A DNA stretch of 64,000 bases from Paenibacillus xylanexedens (GCF_017874615.1 NZ_JAGIKV010000015.1:87890-151889); one strand, 5' to 3'. Counted from the stretch's first letter, positions 17,608 through 25,629 are shown. Translations and numbers: made by a program. Notes: generated by a model from the letters alone, not told the origin.

Positions 17608-19374
17608 TCAGGATTTTACATTCCGATATTCATTCATGGATCGGCCGATATGTTTTTTGAACAAGACGCTGAAATAGTGTGGGTCCGGGATTCCTACCTG
17701 CTGCCCGATCTCATACCCCTTTAAATCGGTCTGCTTCAACAGCGTTTCGGCCTTTCTCATACGAAGCTGTGTCATATATTCCACAAATGTTTGCCCGGTT
17801 TCTTTTTTCATCAGCCGCCCCAGATGGCCCGAACTTACGTAAAAAGCAGCCGCGGTGCTTGAAAGTCCCACTTCCGCATTGCCCATGTTCTCTTCAAGAT
17901 AAGCCATCACCCGGTCGATCAGATTGCCTTCCTTGGCCTGTCGTTTGGCTTGTATGACATCCGATACCGTGCGGACATGCTGCTCCAGCATGCTTTTTAG
18001 TTCAGGCAGATGACCTGCTGTAAAAATGGCCGCAACGGCCTCTTTGTTCAATGCGTACTCTCCCTCAAGCTGTTGCTCTATGGCGGCACGCTGGCACTCC
18101 GTAACCACATCCATGGCTGCCATCCGAAACTGTGAAACGTCCGAGAACGGCACAGACAACATACGCTCCAGCAACAATACGGCTTCTTCCCCCGCACCAA
18201 CACTGACGTAAAATTGCAGTTGTTGGAGCAGCTGAGCATCCGAGTGGTAGGGCCTTTTCCCGCCTTCGATGACCAGATCCTCGAAGCAAATAACCTGATT
18301 TTTCCCCACAAACGCCTGATAATCGAGTGCACGACAAGCTTCCCGGTATCCCACACAAGCCTTTCCCCACCCTGATTGCCATTGCCCAATGCCTACGGTC
18401 ACATCAACTTCACACCCTTCGAGCTTAAGTGTATGTTGAAGTTCTTCTTGAAGCTGCTGTACCTGATTGGAAAATTCCGTATCCGTACCAATCGAGAGCA
18501 CAACGATCCGGTTATGTGGGTCCATGACGATAATGGTTTGCGAATCCTGCGGATAAAAAGCCTGCACCTGCTTCATGCCTGCCATTCGCAGCAGAATATG
18601 TATTTCCTCGGCAGTATGTGGATGGGCTTCTGTCTGATGCTGGCTTAATTGGGGCTGACCTTGTCGATGTTGTTGTTGCTGAGGCCCACGTTGTACTTGG
18701 TATGTTTGGGGTGTTTGGTGATATGGTTCGGACAGATGTTGATATACCTCTGGTACAGATATCTTCGCTTGCGGTACAGCAACCTCCACCTCCATTACTG
18801 CGATGCGTAATCCTGGTTCACCAGACGAGATAGGTATGCCGAAGAAAAGCGCCTTCTCTTGTAGTTCATCCTCAGGTATCACATCACTTAACCACTGATT
18901 TACAAACCTCTCCCTGAGATATGGCAAGCTCTGCTTCATCTCCTCCCGCAGCTTCATCAGCTCGTACTCACGCCCCATCTCCTGCTCGATTGCCGCTCGC
19001 AGCTTCGCCGTAACCTGTAATAACTCAGAAGCACGGATGGGTTTCAAAATAAAATCCGATATGCCCAGCTTCACACTCTGACGAGCATATTCAAATTCAT
19101 CATGTCCCGTCACAACCACGATTTTTATGTTCGGGTAACGCTCCATGAGGATGCCGCTCAGTTCAATACCGTCCATCTTGGGCATGTATATGTCCGTGAA
19201 CACGATGTCTGGACGCAACAACTCAACCTGATTCAAAGCCTCTGCAGCATCGGAGGCCTCGCCAATGATGGTCATGCCTTGCTGCTCCCAATCGATACGC
19301 ATGCGCAGCAGATTTCGGATGAGGTACTCATCATCCACAATCAATACCTTCAATGGTTCCACAGTTAATTCCAT
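17608..19374 (-). CDS. YesN-type response regulator (receiver plus AraC DNA-binding domain)
   Basis: A 588-residue response regulator. The receiver domain (about 7-125) has acidic residues Asp14/Asp15, phospho-acceptor Asp61 in FTDIYMP, and Lys111 in LKPI. A divergent middle domain follows, interrupted by a Gln/His-rich low-complexity linker at residues 212-255, and the C-terminal AraC double helix-turn-helix covers about 485-585 (AAFYVSSGHLGRLMKKETG, GIPDPHYFSVLFKKHIG). Its start overlaps the end of the sensor kinase gene by 10 bases. It likely activates the ABC importer genes immediately downstream in response to external sugar. Confidence 0.93.
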   Translation of the reverse strand: MELTVEPLKVLIVDDEYLIRNLLRMRIDWEQQGMTIIGEASDAAEALNQVELLRPDIVFTDIYMPKMDGIELSGILMERYPNIKIVVVTGHDEFEYARQSVKLGISDFILKPIRASELLQVTAKLRAAIEQEMGREYELMKLREEMKQSLPYLRERFVNQWLSDVIPEDELQEKALFFGIPISSGEPGLRIAVMEVEVAVPQAKISVPEVYQHLSEPYHQTPQTYQVQRGPQQQQHRQGQPQLSQHQTEAHPHTAEEIHILLRMAGMKQVQAFYPQDSQTIIVMDPHNRIVVLSIGTDTEFSNQVQQLQEELQHTLKLEGCEVDVTVGIGQWQSGWGKACVGYREACRALDYQAFVGKNQVICFEDLVIEGGKRPYHSDAQLLQQLQFYVSVGAGEEAVLLLERMLSVPFSDVSQFRMAAMDVVTECQRAAIEQQLEGEYALNKEAVAAIFTAGHLPELKSMLEQHVRTVSDVIQAKRQAKEGNLIDRVMAYLEENMGNAEVGLSSTAAAFYVSSGHLGRLMKKETGQTFVEYMTQLRMRKAETLLKQTDLKGYEIGQQVGIPDPHYFSVLFKKHIGRSMNEYRNVKS

Positions 19375-21377
19375 GATTCATCGGCTCCCTTCGGGATCGT
19401 TATGATAATGGTGGTTCCTTTTCCAACCTCGCTCTGCAACTGGAGTCCATCTTCTCTGTCATAAAAAATGCGAAGCCGCTCCATCGTCCCCCATAAGCCA
19501 AAGCTTGGATTGTGTTTAGCGTTATAGGTAGGATTAGAAGTATCAGAAGAGTTCGAGCGATTAGACCTGTTCATTTCTGTTCGTTGAACCTGCTGTACTT
19601 CTTCCTCGGACATGCCGACTCCGTCGTCAGTGATCAATAGAAGTACCCCCTTCTTGGATCGACAAGCTTGAATGCATATCGTGCCTGGGCTGCCTTTGGG
19701 ACGAATACCATGATACAGCGAATTTTCCACCAACGGCTGGAGCACAAGCTTGGGAATCATCACTCGCTCACAATCTGGAGCAATATCGTACTGCACCTCA
19801 AATACACCGGGGTATCGTACCTGCTGGATCGTCAGATAATTGCGTACAATCTCAACCTCCTCGTGCAGTGTAATCAGTTCACGCCCTTTGCTGACACTCA
19901 GCCGATAATAACTTCCGAGCGCTTCTAACAGCTCACATACCTTATCGTTCATACCCGACATCGCCAGGGAGGTAATGGAATCAAGTGTGTTATATAGAAA
20001 ATGTGGCTTGATCTGCGCCTGAAGTGTATTCAGCTCTGCTCGGCGGATCGTCTGCTGCTCCTGAATGATGCGTTTCAACATCTGCTCAATCTGCTCAATC
20101 ATTTGGTTGTATCCTCCATATAGCTGTGCGAATTCGTAACTGTTCAGCTCAACCGTCACTTTGCGGAAGTTGCCGCTTGGTGCTTTCTGCATGGAGCGAA
20201 GCAGCTTGTGAATCGGCTTAATGACGCTGCGCGAGATGATGAATGAACTGACAAAAAAGACCGTTCCGTTCACTGCGAGTAATATTAGCGCCAGCAGCAC
20301 CATGGATTTATTACGGGTATCTGTAGCCCGGTATGGACTCATGCTGATGAATTTCCACTGATCATCACCAGCCGATCGATAGGTCACCGCATATTCCTGA
20401 CCACCCGATTGCAAGGTGATGAAGCCAGAGGGCTGCTCTTGAAATGTTTGTTTTAACTTGGCCTGATTGGCCTCTAACATCTCGTGCATCCCATCCTGTA
20501 CAGAAGCGGCAGACATGGATTCGTCGGATACAGCAGGCACGGCCTTCTTTCCATCGGTTGCGTTCGTTGCGATCACCCGCTGATGCTCATCCAGGATGGC
20601 CACCTGAAATGAATCCGGTGCAGACAGGTTGGCATAGGCCTGAGCAATGGATTTCCCCTTGATGTTCATGACCAGAAATCCAAGTGGAGACGTATCATCC
20701 AAATCCCGAATGAGGCGAATAAATGACACCACCTCTTGCCCATCATTCTCCCCCGTCGCCGAGACTCCGCTGTCGTTGTTGCCACTATTCAACCTGAGCA
20801 GATATCGTCCGTTGTGCTTCAAGGCCTGTTCGTACCACGGCGCTTCCTTCACACTCGCTTCCATAAACGTGGGCCATTCCTGTGTACCGACCGAGAATCG
20901 GTGCCCGGAATTATCGTAAATATATACTGAATCGATAATTGGAACCGCTTGCATAAGATTGGTCAAATACGCGCTGACCTTGGACTGTGTCTGTAAATTG
21001 GAGTACACATTGCCCTGCCGCAGCAGGTTTTGCAAGTTGGGATCGGAGAAAATCATTTTCGAATAATTGTTCACGTTCTCGATCATCAGATTAACGTTGG
21101 TCTCAATGGATGTAATCGTCTGAAGTGATGCCTCATTGATCTTTCGCTGCGCGTCATTTTCCGAGATTCGATTCAACACCAACGCACTGAACGCCACCGT
21201 TAGCAGAATAATGACAAAGTAGGCAAACGGGATTTTAAAAGCCAGCGTCTTGGGCTTGCGTTGAATGAACTCTTTGAAACGGGGCGTCCAATTCTTCTTC
21301 ATTGCACTGGTGTTCGCTTTTGCACTTGCGTTTGCTTCTGCATCGGTCTCAATATTTGATTGGGTCGTTGCTTTCAC
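19365..21377 (-). CDS. YesM-type sensor histidine kinase
   Basis: A 670-residue membrane kinase. A first helix at about 48-68, an extracellular Cache-like sensor (about 70-340), a second helix near 345-370, a HAMP domain, then the His_kinase domain with the autophosphorylation motif QIKPHFLYNTLDS (His459) and a C-terminal ATPase (LVENSLYHGI, DDGVGMS, FGLWGTMERL). The N-terminus before the first helix is an odd Ala/Asn/Thr-rich stretch; the GTG start has only a distant GGGAG, and an internal ATG at residue 26 has no ribosome site, so the exact start is uncertain. It partners the overlapping YesN-type regulator. Confidence 0.92.
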   Translation of the reverse strand: MKATTQSNIETDAEANASAKANTSAMKKNWTPRFKEFIQRKPKTLAFKIPFAYFVIILLTVAFSALVLNRISENDAQRKINEASLQTITSIETNVNLMIENVNNYSKMIFSDPNLQNLLRQGNVYSNLQTQSKVSAYLTNLMQAVPIIDSVYIYDNSGHRFSVGTQEWPTFMEASVKEAPWYEQALKHNGRYLLRLNSGNNDSGVSATGENDGQEVVSFIRLIRDLDDTSPLGFLVMNIKGKSIAQAYANLSAPDSFQVAILDEHQRVIATNATDGKKAVPAVSDESMSAASVQDGMHEMLEANQAKLKQTFQEQPSGFITLQSGGQEYAVTYRSAGDDQWKFISMSPYRATDTRNKSMVLLALILLAVNGTVFFVSSFIISRSVIKPIHKLLRSMQKAPSGNFRKVTVELNSYEFAQLYGGYNQMIEQIEQMLKRIIQEQQTIRRAELNTLQAQIKPHFLYNTLDSITSLAMSGMNDKVCELLEALGSYYRLSVSKGRELITLHEEVEIVRNYLTIQQVRYPGVFEVQYDIAPDCERVMIPKLVLQPLVENSLYHGIRPKGSPGTICIQACRSKKGVLLLITDDGVGMSEEEVQQVQRTEMNRSNRSNSSDTSNPTYNAKHNPSFGLWGTMERLRIFYDREDGLQLQSEVGKGTTIIITIPKGADESWN

Positions 21378-21545
21378 TTCTATTTTTCATCTCCCTCTGT
21401 TACTGCTCCTGCATCTGTTGTTGCATCTTTTGCTCTTTGATTCAATGTGACCCTCCTTTGGTTCCGAGGTGTGATGGGTTTATCGGTTGTGATCGGATGA
21501 CCTGTTGTGATATCCACCACTCTCTCGGATTTTATACAATTGTAT

Positions 21546-21575
21546 ATTATAGGACTGTGTATGGAGCAGGCTCAA
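21546..21575 (-). promoter_or_regulatory. SigA promoter of the sensor kinase operon
   Basis: TTGAGC (21570-21575), 18 bases, perfect TATAAT (21546-21551) on the minus strand; the leader would be about 160 bases. It overlaps the palindrome ATACAATTGTAT at 21534-21545. Confidence 0.55.
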
Positions 21576-22010
21576 CTCTTTTTATCGCTTGGGGATGGCT
21601 TGACTGAGTGAAATAGAATGAGATTTTGGGATCTGATTGTTGTGAATGCAACGGGTAGGGGCCCCAGTAATTGGAGCTTCAAGGAGTACTGCTTTATAAA
21701 AATTTGGAGGTACAGATAATAAGTTGTGGTTTGTGCCGGATGGAGAGTGAGGCAAGGGAGAGGCGGAGGGTCTGATTACACAAAAGACGATGATAAACGT
21801 CTACCTTGATATGGGCATACTTTTGAGCAAAATTAGAATATCTACGGGCATAATCTTACTACTTACAGAGTGTTGATCGAGTGGTTAAGGTTGGAAGTCT
21901 AATCATGGTCTTCTCGTATGATGAATTTAAGTGGGGAAAATGTCGGGGACAAACTGCCCTCGGGCAGGACAAGCACAGAGTTCGTTATGGTAGGAAACAG
22001 CAAATCGTGA
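21576..22010. other. Intergenic stretch without recognised genes
   Basis: No convincing reading frame, RNA or repeat was found. The only structure noted is the small palindrome CTGCCCTCGGGCAG at 21953-21966, without a T-run. Confidence 0.5.
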
Positions 22011-22373
22011 TCAAAGCGAGAATTCGGTAACGCCTTTTTTGGAGGCATATTTCAGCGTGTAGCTTCCTTCTGTGCCATATGGCATCGTAGCGATTTGGAT
22101 GCGGGTGTAATCCAACCGACTCTCTCTCAGCACTTTTTTAACTAGCGCTATGCTCCGATCCTCGTCCGTTACCACACAGAAAATGTTCATTACATATTGC
22201 TTTGGATCAGCCACACGGCCACCCATATCACATCCATCCACCTCTCCCAACTCAGCTTGGGTCAGAACGGTTTCCAGATATTCCATCACCTTCTCCTTCA
22301 ACCAATGATCTCGTTTGCTACCTTGTGCGCTCTTCAGCGGATATTGCACCACAAGCCAGTATTTTTCACTCAT
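22011..22373 (-). CDS. Uncharacterised 120-residue protein
   Basis: No family was recognised. The protein is soluble, mixed charge, with no signal peptide or membrane helix; it alternates predicted strands (YWLVVQYPL, YVMNIFCVVT, IQIATMPYG) and helices (HWLKEKVMEYLETVL, SIALVKKVLRES), suggesting a small ferredoxin-like alpha/beta fold. The strong strand-helix periodicity and Bacillus-like codon use support real coding. The ATG is preceded by GGTGAAG at a workable distance. It lies 108 bases downstream of the uracil-DNA-glycosylase-like gene and on the same strand, so co-transcription is possible. Confidence 0.65.
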   Translation of the reverse strand: MSEKYWLVVQYPLKSAQGSKRDHWLKEKVMEYLETVLTQAELGEVDGCDMGGRVADPKQYVMNIFCVVTDEDRSIALVKKVLRESRLDYTRIQIATMPYGTEGSYTLKYASKKGVTEFSL

Positions 22374-22481
22374 TTAGCTTCACCAACCAATCTTTATATG
22401 ATGGGGCACTACGTTATGTGTAGGACACTTGAACGATAAGAATGCATATGTCAGCCTCACATTTCTCCAGTTCAAAATGGG

Positions 22482-23189
22482 CTAGATAATTGACCTTACT
22501 GCTTTTTGGAATTGTACTGCCCTTCCATTTGCAGGATGAGGAACATGGTGATGTTTAATGAGATGGGAGCTTAACGTGTCTGCTGACTTTCTGCCAATAG
22601 CCACCATCTGAGCATCAGGATTCAGTTGCATAAGCTGTCTGGCGAATACCACACCATCCTCCAACTCTGCCAAAGTCGGCGTACGATTCGTCATCCTGTT
22701 TTCGGCAGATTGATAAGGATGAAAGGGATAAATGTTCCAAAATATAAAGTCCGTTGGTTTCCACGTTGAACTGGATAACACTTCACCCCATATGATGGAT
22801 GCTGTCGGTTCTGCGAAACCATACAACGCCTGACTCCGGTTAGGTTTGGCGATATTGGGCAAGCTTGTTCGAACACCCGGCTCGCCTGAAAAAATCATCT
22901 GGTGATTCACCAACGAGTGATTCCCGGTAACCATTCGCTCAGACGTCAAGGGTACACCGGAGAACCTCGCCCCTTGATAGCCCACAGCTTCAGCAATAAA
23001 AATGTACCGAGCCTTGGACATTCGTGGTTCCAAATACCTGACCAAATGTTCAGAACGAATCTTCACCGCTTCGGGGCCGATATCATAGCCCGTCACATAA
23101 TCTCTCCAAGGATTAATCACATTTACTGGCGACACATATGCTTGTACCCCTGCAACAAACTCGCTGATCTGTTGCTGCTTTTGGCTCAT
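22482..23189 (-). CDS. Uracil-DNA glycosylase superfamily protein
   Basis: A 235-residue protein of the UDG superfamily (DNA base-excision repair). The N-terminal part of the fold is recognisable in the strand IFIAEAVGYQGARFSG, where the superfamily has its GxxPG-type active-site loop, and the C-terminal strand-loop VPHPANG has the His-Pro-x-Asn pattern (His218) that binds the flipped base. The active-site loop is diverged from classic Ung, so it belongs to a minor family and its activity is unverified. A second possible role is a non-repair member. The ATG is preceded by GGAGG. Confidence 0.8.
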   Translation of the reverse strand: MSQKQQQISEFVAGVQAYVSPVNVINPWRDYVTGYDIGPEAVKIRSEHLVRYLEPRMSKARYIFIAEAVGYQGARFSGVPLTSERMVTGNHSLVNHQMIFSGEPGVRTSLPNIAKPNRSQALYGFAEPTASIIWGEVLSSSTWKPTDFIFWNIYPFHPYQSAENRMTNRTPTLAELEDGVVFARQLMQLNPDAQMVAIGRKSADTLSSHLIKHHHVPHPANGRAVQFQKAVRSII

Positions 23190-23253
23190 GCTTTTTTGCC
23201 TCCTTTGGGAGATTACGGCGTAAATTGGGCTTGCATCAGCTTATATTACAAAG

Positions 23254-23301
23254 ATTATAGCATAAACAGAAAAACCACCAACCAGAACGCTGGTTGGTGG
23301 T
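23254..23301 (-). terminator. Copy 1 of the ssrA-terminator repeat
   Basis: The hairpin CCACCAACCAG/CTGGTTGGTGG runs on the minus strand into TTTTTCTGTTTATG. The 48-nt segment matches 25125-25172 at 42 positions. It terminates the membrane hydrolase gene and marks the left limit of the island. Confidence 0.85.
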
Positions 23302-23320
23302 AGATAGAAACCGTAGCAAA

Positions 23321-23691
23321 TTACTGCGGTATAACTTCTTCCCACTGACCATTGGTGGTTTCTTTGTAGGTAAGAAGATTTCCATCATAATTTCCCTGAA
23401 TAAAGTTAGAACCCGCTTCTTTCCATTCCTTAGTAACAGATAGGACAACTTTAGAATTCTGTGAATTTATTAAAACGTATTTCCCTCTTGATAAATTAAT
23501 CTCAAAGGCTACTGGATAAAAATCGTACCAGAATAGTTTGTCTGATTTTTCTCCCAGTATACCCGCATCACCACCTTTAGAGAAATGAGGACTGATGACT
23601 CGAAATCTGAACTCTAACCATTTTAGGGGATTTAAAGGATATTCATAATGACTATTGGGCTCCACTATAACATATGACTCTTCAGGAATTT
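23321..23691 (-). pseudogene. C-terminal part of the frameshifted membrane hydrolase
   Basis: This reading frame continues the upstream protein in the -1 frame. Read from the A6 run it gives KIPEESYVIVEPNSHY and then NPLKWLEFRFRVISP, which resembles the C-terminal domain of YfhP-type metal-dependent hydrolases. A GTG at 23665 could start it independently but has no ribosome site. Together with the upstream part it would make a protein of about 309 residues, the normal family size. Three explanations fit: a one-base loss in the homopolymer, a sequencing error, or -1 ribosomal slippage. Confidence 0.7.
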
Positions 23692-24249
23692 TTTGTGTTG
23701 AACTTGAACTTTCTGCTCAATTATTTCTTTTGATATTATTCGAAAGACTATATATCCCACTATGAATAGTATCGAAGTAATTATAGGTAATTTAGACTTG
23801 TTCCTCAAAAAAATACTCAATCCAAGACCCATACTTAACGGAAACCAAATCCATGGATCTCCCAATGTAATGGCTCCCATAATATATGATTTATCGCTAA
23901 AGGGATAGAATGCTGGTAAATCATGTCCCATATAGTCTAAAAATAAGTGTCCAAACAAGACAGACAAAATAGAAGATCCCCAGAATAATTTGAAACTTGT
24001 CTTTTTATAGAACAGTTTTGTCAAATATGCTATTCCTAAAGCTAAAAGGGGTGTAAACAATATAGAATGGGACCACGGAGCTACACTTCTATCCCCAAAA
24101 ATATCAGGAATTATTCCACACAGTGCACCCGAACATAGACATATCATAAGATCTTTCCATGTAGCCCTTGGCAAAAAGCAGTATGCAATTACCGCCCCAA
24201 GAAGAGCATGTGATAGAACATGAAAAAACAAATATAAGTACGGATCCAA
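23665..24249 (-). pseudogene. Membrane-bound metal-dependent hydrolase (DUF457/YfhP type), N-terminal part
   Basis: A 194-residue reading frame with four to five transmembrane helices. The metal-site pattern of the family is present: His in FHVLSHALLG, Asp in CGIIPDIFGD, His in WSHSILFT and the HLFLDYMGHD segment. Relatives such as B. subtilis YfhP are about 325 residues and some are linked to the DNA damage response. The frame breaks at AAA AAA (23689-23694) and the remaining C-terminal domain lies in the -1 frame directly after. Base composition is clearly more AT-rich than the flanking core genes, consistent with acquisition. Confidence 0.75.
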
Positions 24250-24332
24250 AATAACTACTCCTTTACTCTGTTAGCATCAACAATATGATATTTAATGTTA
24301 AACATTATAAATTAGTTTGTCATATAAAAAAC

Positions 24333-24380
24333 CCTGAGAGTCGAACCTCTTCCAAAGGTCTGCGGGAGTAGTCTCCGTTT
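24333..24380 (-). pseudogene. Degraded ssrA (tmRNA) 3' end
   Basis: On the minus strand GACTACTCCCGCAGA matches the intact tmRNA GACTACACCCGTAGA at 13 of 15 positions, and after a 17-base deletion CTTTGGAAGAGGTTCGACTC matches the tmRNA T-arm region with one gap and few changes. The T-stem no longer pairs and the acceptor strand is replaced, so it cannot be functional. It is a remnant typical of elements that insert at ssrA. The surrounding gap (24250-24590) holds nothing else recognised. Confidence 0.6.
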
Positions 24381-24590
24381 GGATATATCCAATCTACTTT
24401 CTTGATCTAAATTCGCGTACCAAGCCAGCATAGTCTCCACACAAGTGGAATCAACAAGCTTTAAAGATTCCTACAACAATTGTTGGTTCGTATGTACGTT
24501 CCCTTATCATAATTTGGTCTAGTAAAAAGCAAACTTTGGATACCTGGATATGTTTCAAGCAAATATGTACCTGATAAGGTTGTCTCATTC

Positions 24591-24611
24591 AAAAAGCGTT
24601 AACCGCTTTTA
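24591..24611 (-). terminator. Terminator after the toxin remnant
   Basis: AAAAGCG pairs with CGCTTTTT across a five-base loop on the minus strand, placed directly after the toxin reading frame. Confidence 0.6.
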
Positions 24612-24619
24612 ATAAGCGA

Positions 24620-24904
24620 CTATACTTCTTTTGCTGTTACCATATGTTTTAAAACAAATGAACCAGAAAATGTCGTTTCAATAGCGAAGTTTATACCACT
24701 TTTAATAAGAGATCGAATTCTTTTCACAACTTCCCTACCAGCAGACAGGTCAGCACTGCGCGGATTCTCTGGCTTCAACTCTCTTGCAATTTGATCCGGA
24801 TCAACCAGTTCACCAAGCCACTCTCTCATTTGCATGCTGAGTGTACTTTTCCCTGCTCCATTGGTTCCAGCAAACACAGTCATAACTGGTCTAATTTCAC
24901 TCAT
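24620..24904 (-). pseudogene. Truncated zeta-type toxin (P-loop kinase)
   Basis: A 94-residue remnant. From its ATG, Walker A is AGTNGAGKST (about residues 12-21), followed by LVDPDQIARELKP and NFAIETTFSG, the pattern of zeta toxins, which phosphorylate UDP-GlcNAc and block wall synthesis. Family members are about 190-200 residues; everything after FVLKHMVTAKEV, including the second half of the kinase, is missing, so it should be inactive. The start was taken at MSEIRP because it overlaps the stop of the upstream small gene by eight bases (ATGAGTGA), a translationally coupled toxin-antitoxin arrangement. Part of the ssrA-linked island. Confidence 0.8.
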
Positions 24905-25094
24905 GATATTCAAACTCCTGGCGTTTCCCAGTAGCATCAAATATAATTTCGAATTTATTACCCGCAGCATCCTCACGAACGCGTTTGTTGTTCTTTATAT
25001 AATAAATAGAGGCACCTGATTCTTTAGCTTGTTTCCGTGCATGTTGATTGGCTTTATTTAAAATTTCTTGGAGCTGTTCTCGATTTTCCAACAT
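24897..25094 (-). CDS. Small partner of the zeta-type toxin, possible antitoxin
   Basis: A 65-residue charged protein (helical first half MLENREQLQEILNKANQHARK, second half strands and loops). The ATG follows a GGGGGG tract; an upstream TTG would add five residues. Its stop overlaps the toxin start, as in many zeta-like toxin operons where a short helical protein precedes the kinase. It is not the classical epsilon antitoxin in sequence. Antitoxin function is inferred from position only. It begins about 30 bases from the ssrA terminator, with a promoter not evident, so read-through from ssrA may be how it is expressed. Confidence 0.65.
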   Translation of the reverse strand: MLENREQLQEILNKANQHARKQAKESGASIYYIKNNKRVREDAAGNKFEIIFDATGKRQEFEYHE

Positions 25095-25124
25095 CTGGAG
25101 TCCCCCCAATCTAAATTTATGCTT

Positions 25125-25172
25125 ATTATATCATAAACATAAAAACCACCAACCAGATTACTGGTTGATGGT
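25125..25172 (-). terminator. ssrA: ssrA terminator (copy 2 of the repeat)
   Basis: Just after the tmRNA 3' end, CCATCAACCAG/CTGGTTGGTGG forms a stem with one mismatch-type pair and runs into TTTTTATGTTTATG. Its near-duplicate lies 1.87 kb further on. Confidence 0.88.
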
Positions 25173-25185
25173 CTCTTGACTCTAA

Positions 25186-25547
25186 TGGAGGCGAGGGGAG
25201 TCGAACCCCTGTCCGAAGATAACGGCACATAAGCTTCTACGGGTGTAGTCACAGTTTTGATGTCACCCGAGTATCGCCCCGTAACCGGCTATACGTTGGG
25301 TCAGCCTGATTGTCTTCTTCAGCACACCCCAGGCGGAGATGTGACAGCGTATCCCACTACTAGTTAGCCCCTATCCCTGTCACATGGGCGATGCAGGGTA
25401 GAAGCACGCACACAGTTTCTTAGGCTGCGAAAGCGTAGTTTGTTTGTTGTTTGCCGTTTAATAGGCTTTAGCGTTGATAAAGCGGACGCGTCCCCACTAC
25501 CCGCTACCCATGCTCGAACTATCCCCGTCGAATCCATAAACGCCCCC
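25186..25547 (-). ncRNA. ssrA: tmRNA (transfer-messenger RNA)
   Basis: A 362-nt RNA that rescues stalled ribosomes together with SmpB. The 5' acceptor strand GGGGGCG pairs with CGCCTCC at the 3' end (one G-T pair); the T-arm is AGGGGTTCGACTCCCCT; the discriminator A is followed by TTA, so CCA is added after transcription. The tag reading frame runs from 25455 to 25420 and encodes GKQQTNYAFAA with a TAA stop; the resume codon is GGC and the usual leading Ala comes from charged tmRNA. The AA-ending tag fits ClpXP recognition. smpB and rnr, its functional partners, lie upstream on the same strand. Confidence 0.95.
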
Positions 25548-25604
25548 TCAATGAAGAAGGGCTCCAGGATTAATCCGTGAATACGGAGCAAAGGTGCTGC
25601 ACAT
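25548..25604 (-). CDS. Possible 18-residue leader peptide in front of ssrA
   Basis: ATG preceded by a perfect GGAGG at six bases, then 18 codons (starting MCSTFAPYSR) and a TGA that abuts the first base of mature tmRNA. The start codon lies within a nine-base inverted repeat while the GGAGG sits in its loop. Such a tight fit is suggestive, but the frame is short and may be chance. Confidence 0.3.
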   Translation of the reverse strand: MCSTFAPYSRINPGALLH

Positions 25605-25629
25605 CTTTTTCCTCCAAGGTAAAAAGATG
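25602..25629 (-). promoter_or_regulatory. Inverted repeat enclosing a ribosome site upstream of ssrA
   Basis: CATCTTTTT (25602-25610) and AAAAAGATG (25621-25629) form a perfect nine-base stem with a ten-base loop that contains GGAGG. No T-run follows on the minus strand, so it is not a terminator. A second hairpin (GCTGGAA/TTCCAGC) lies at 25707-25724. Nothing else was recognised between ssrA and the smpB terminator. Confidence 0.45.

Noticed and set aside
23254..25172. Prophage or complete integrative element
   Set aside because: No integrase, portal, terminase or replication gene is present; only remnants of an insertion are supported.
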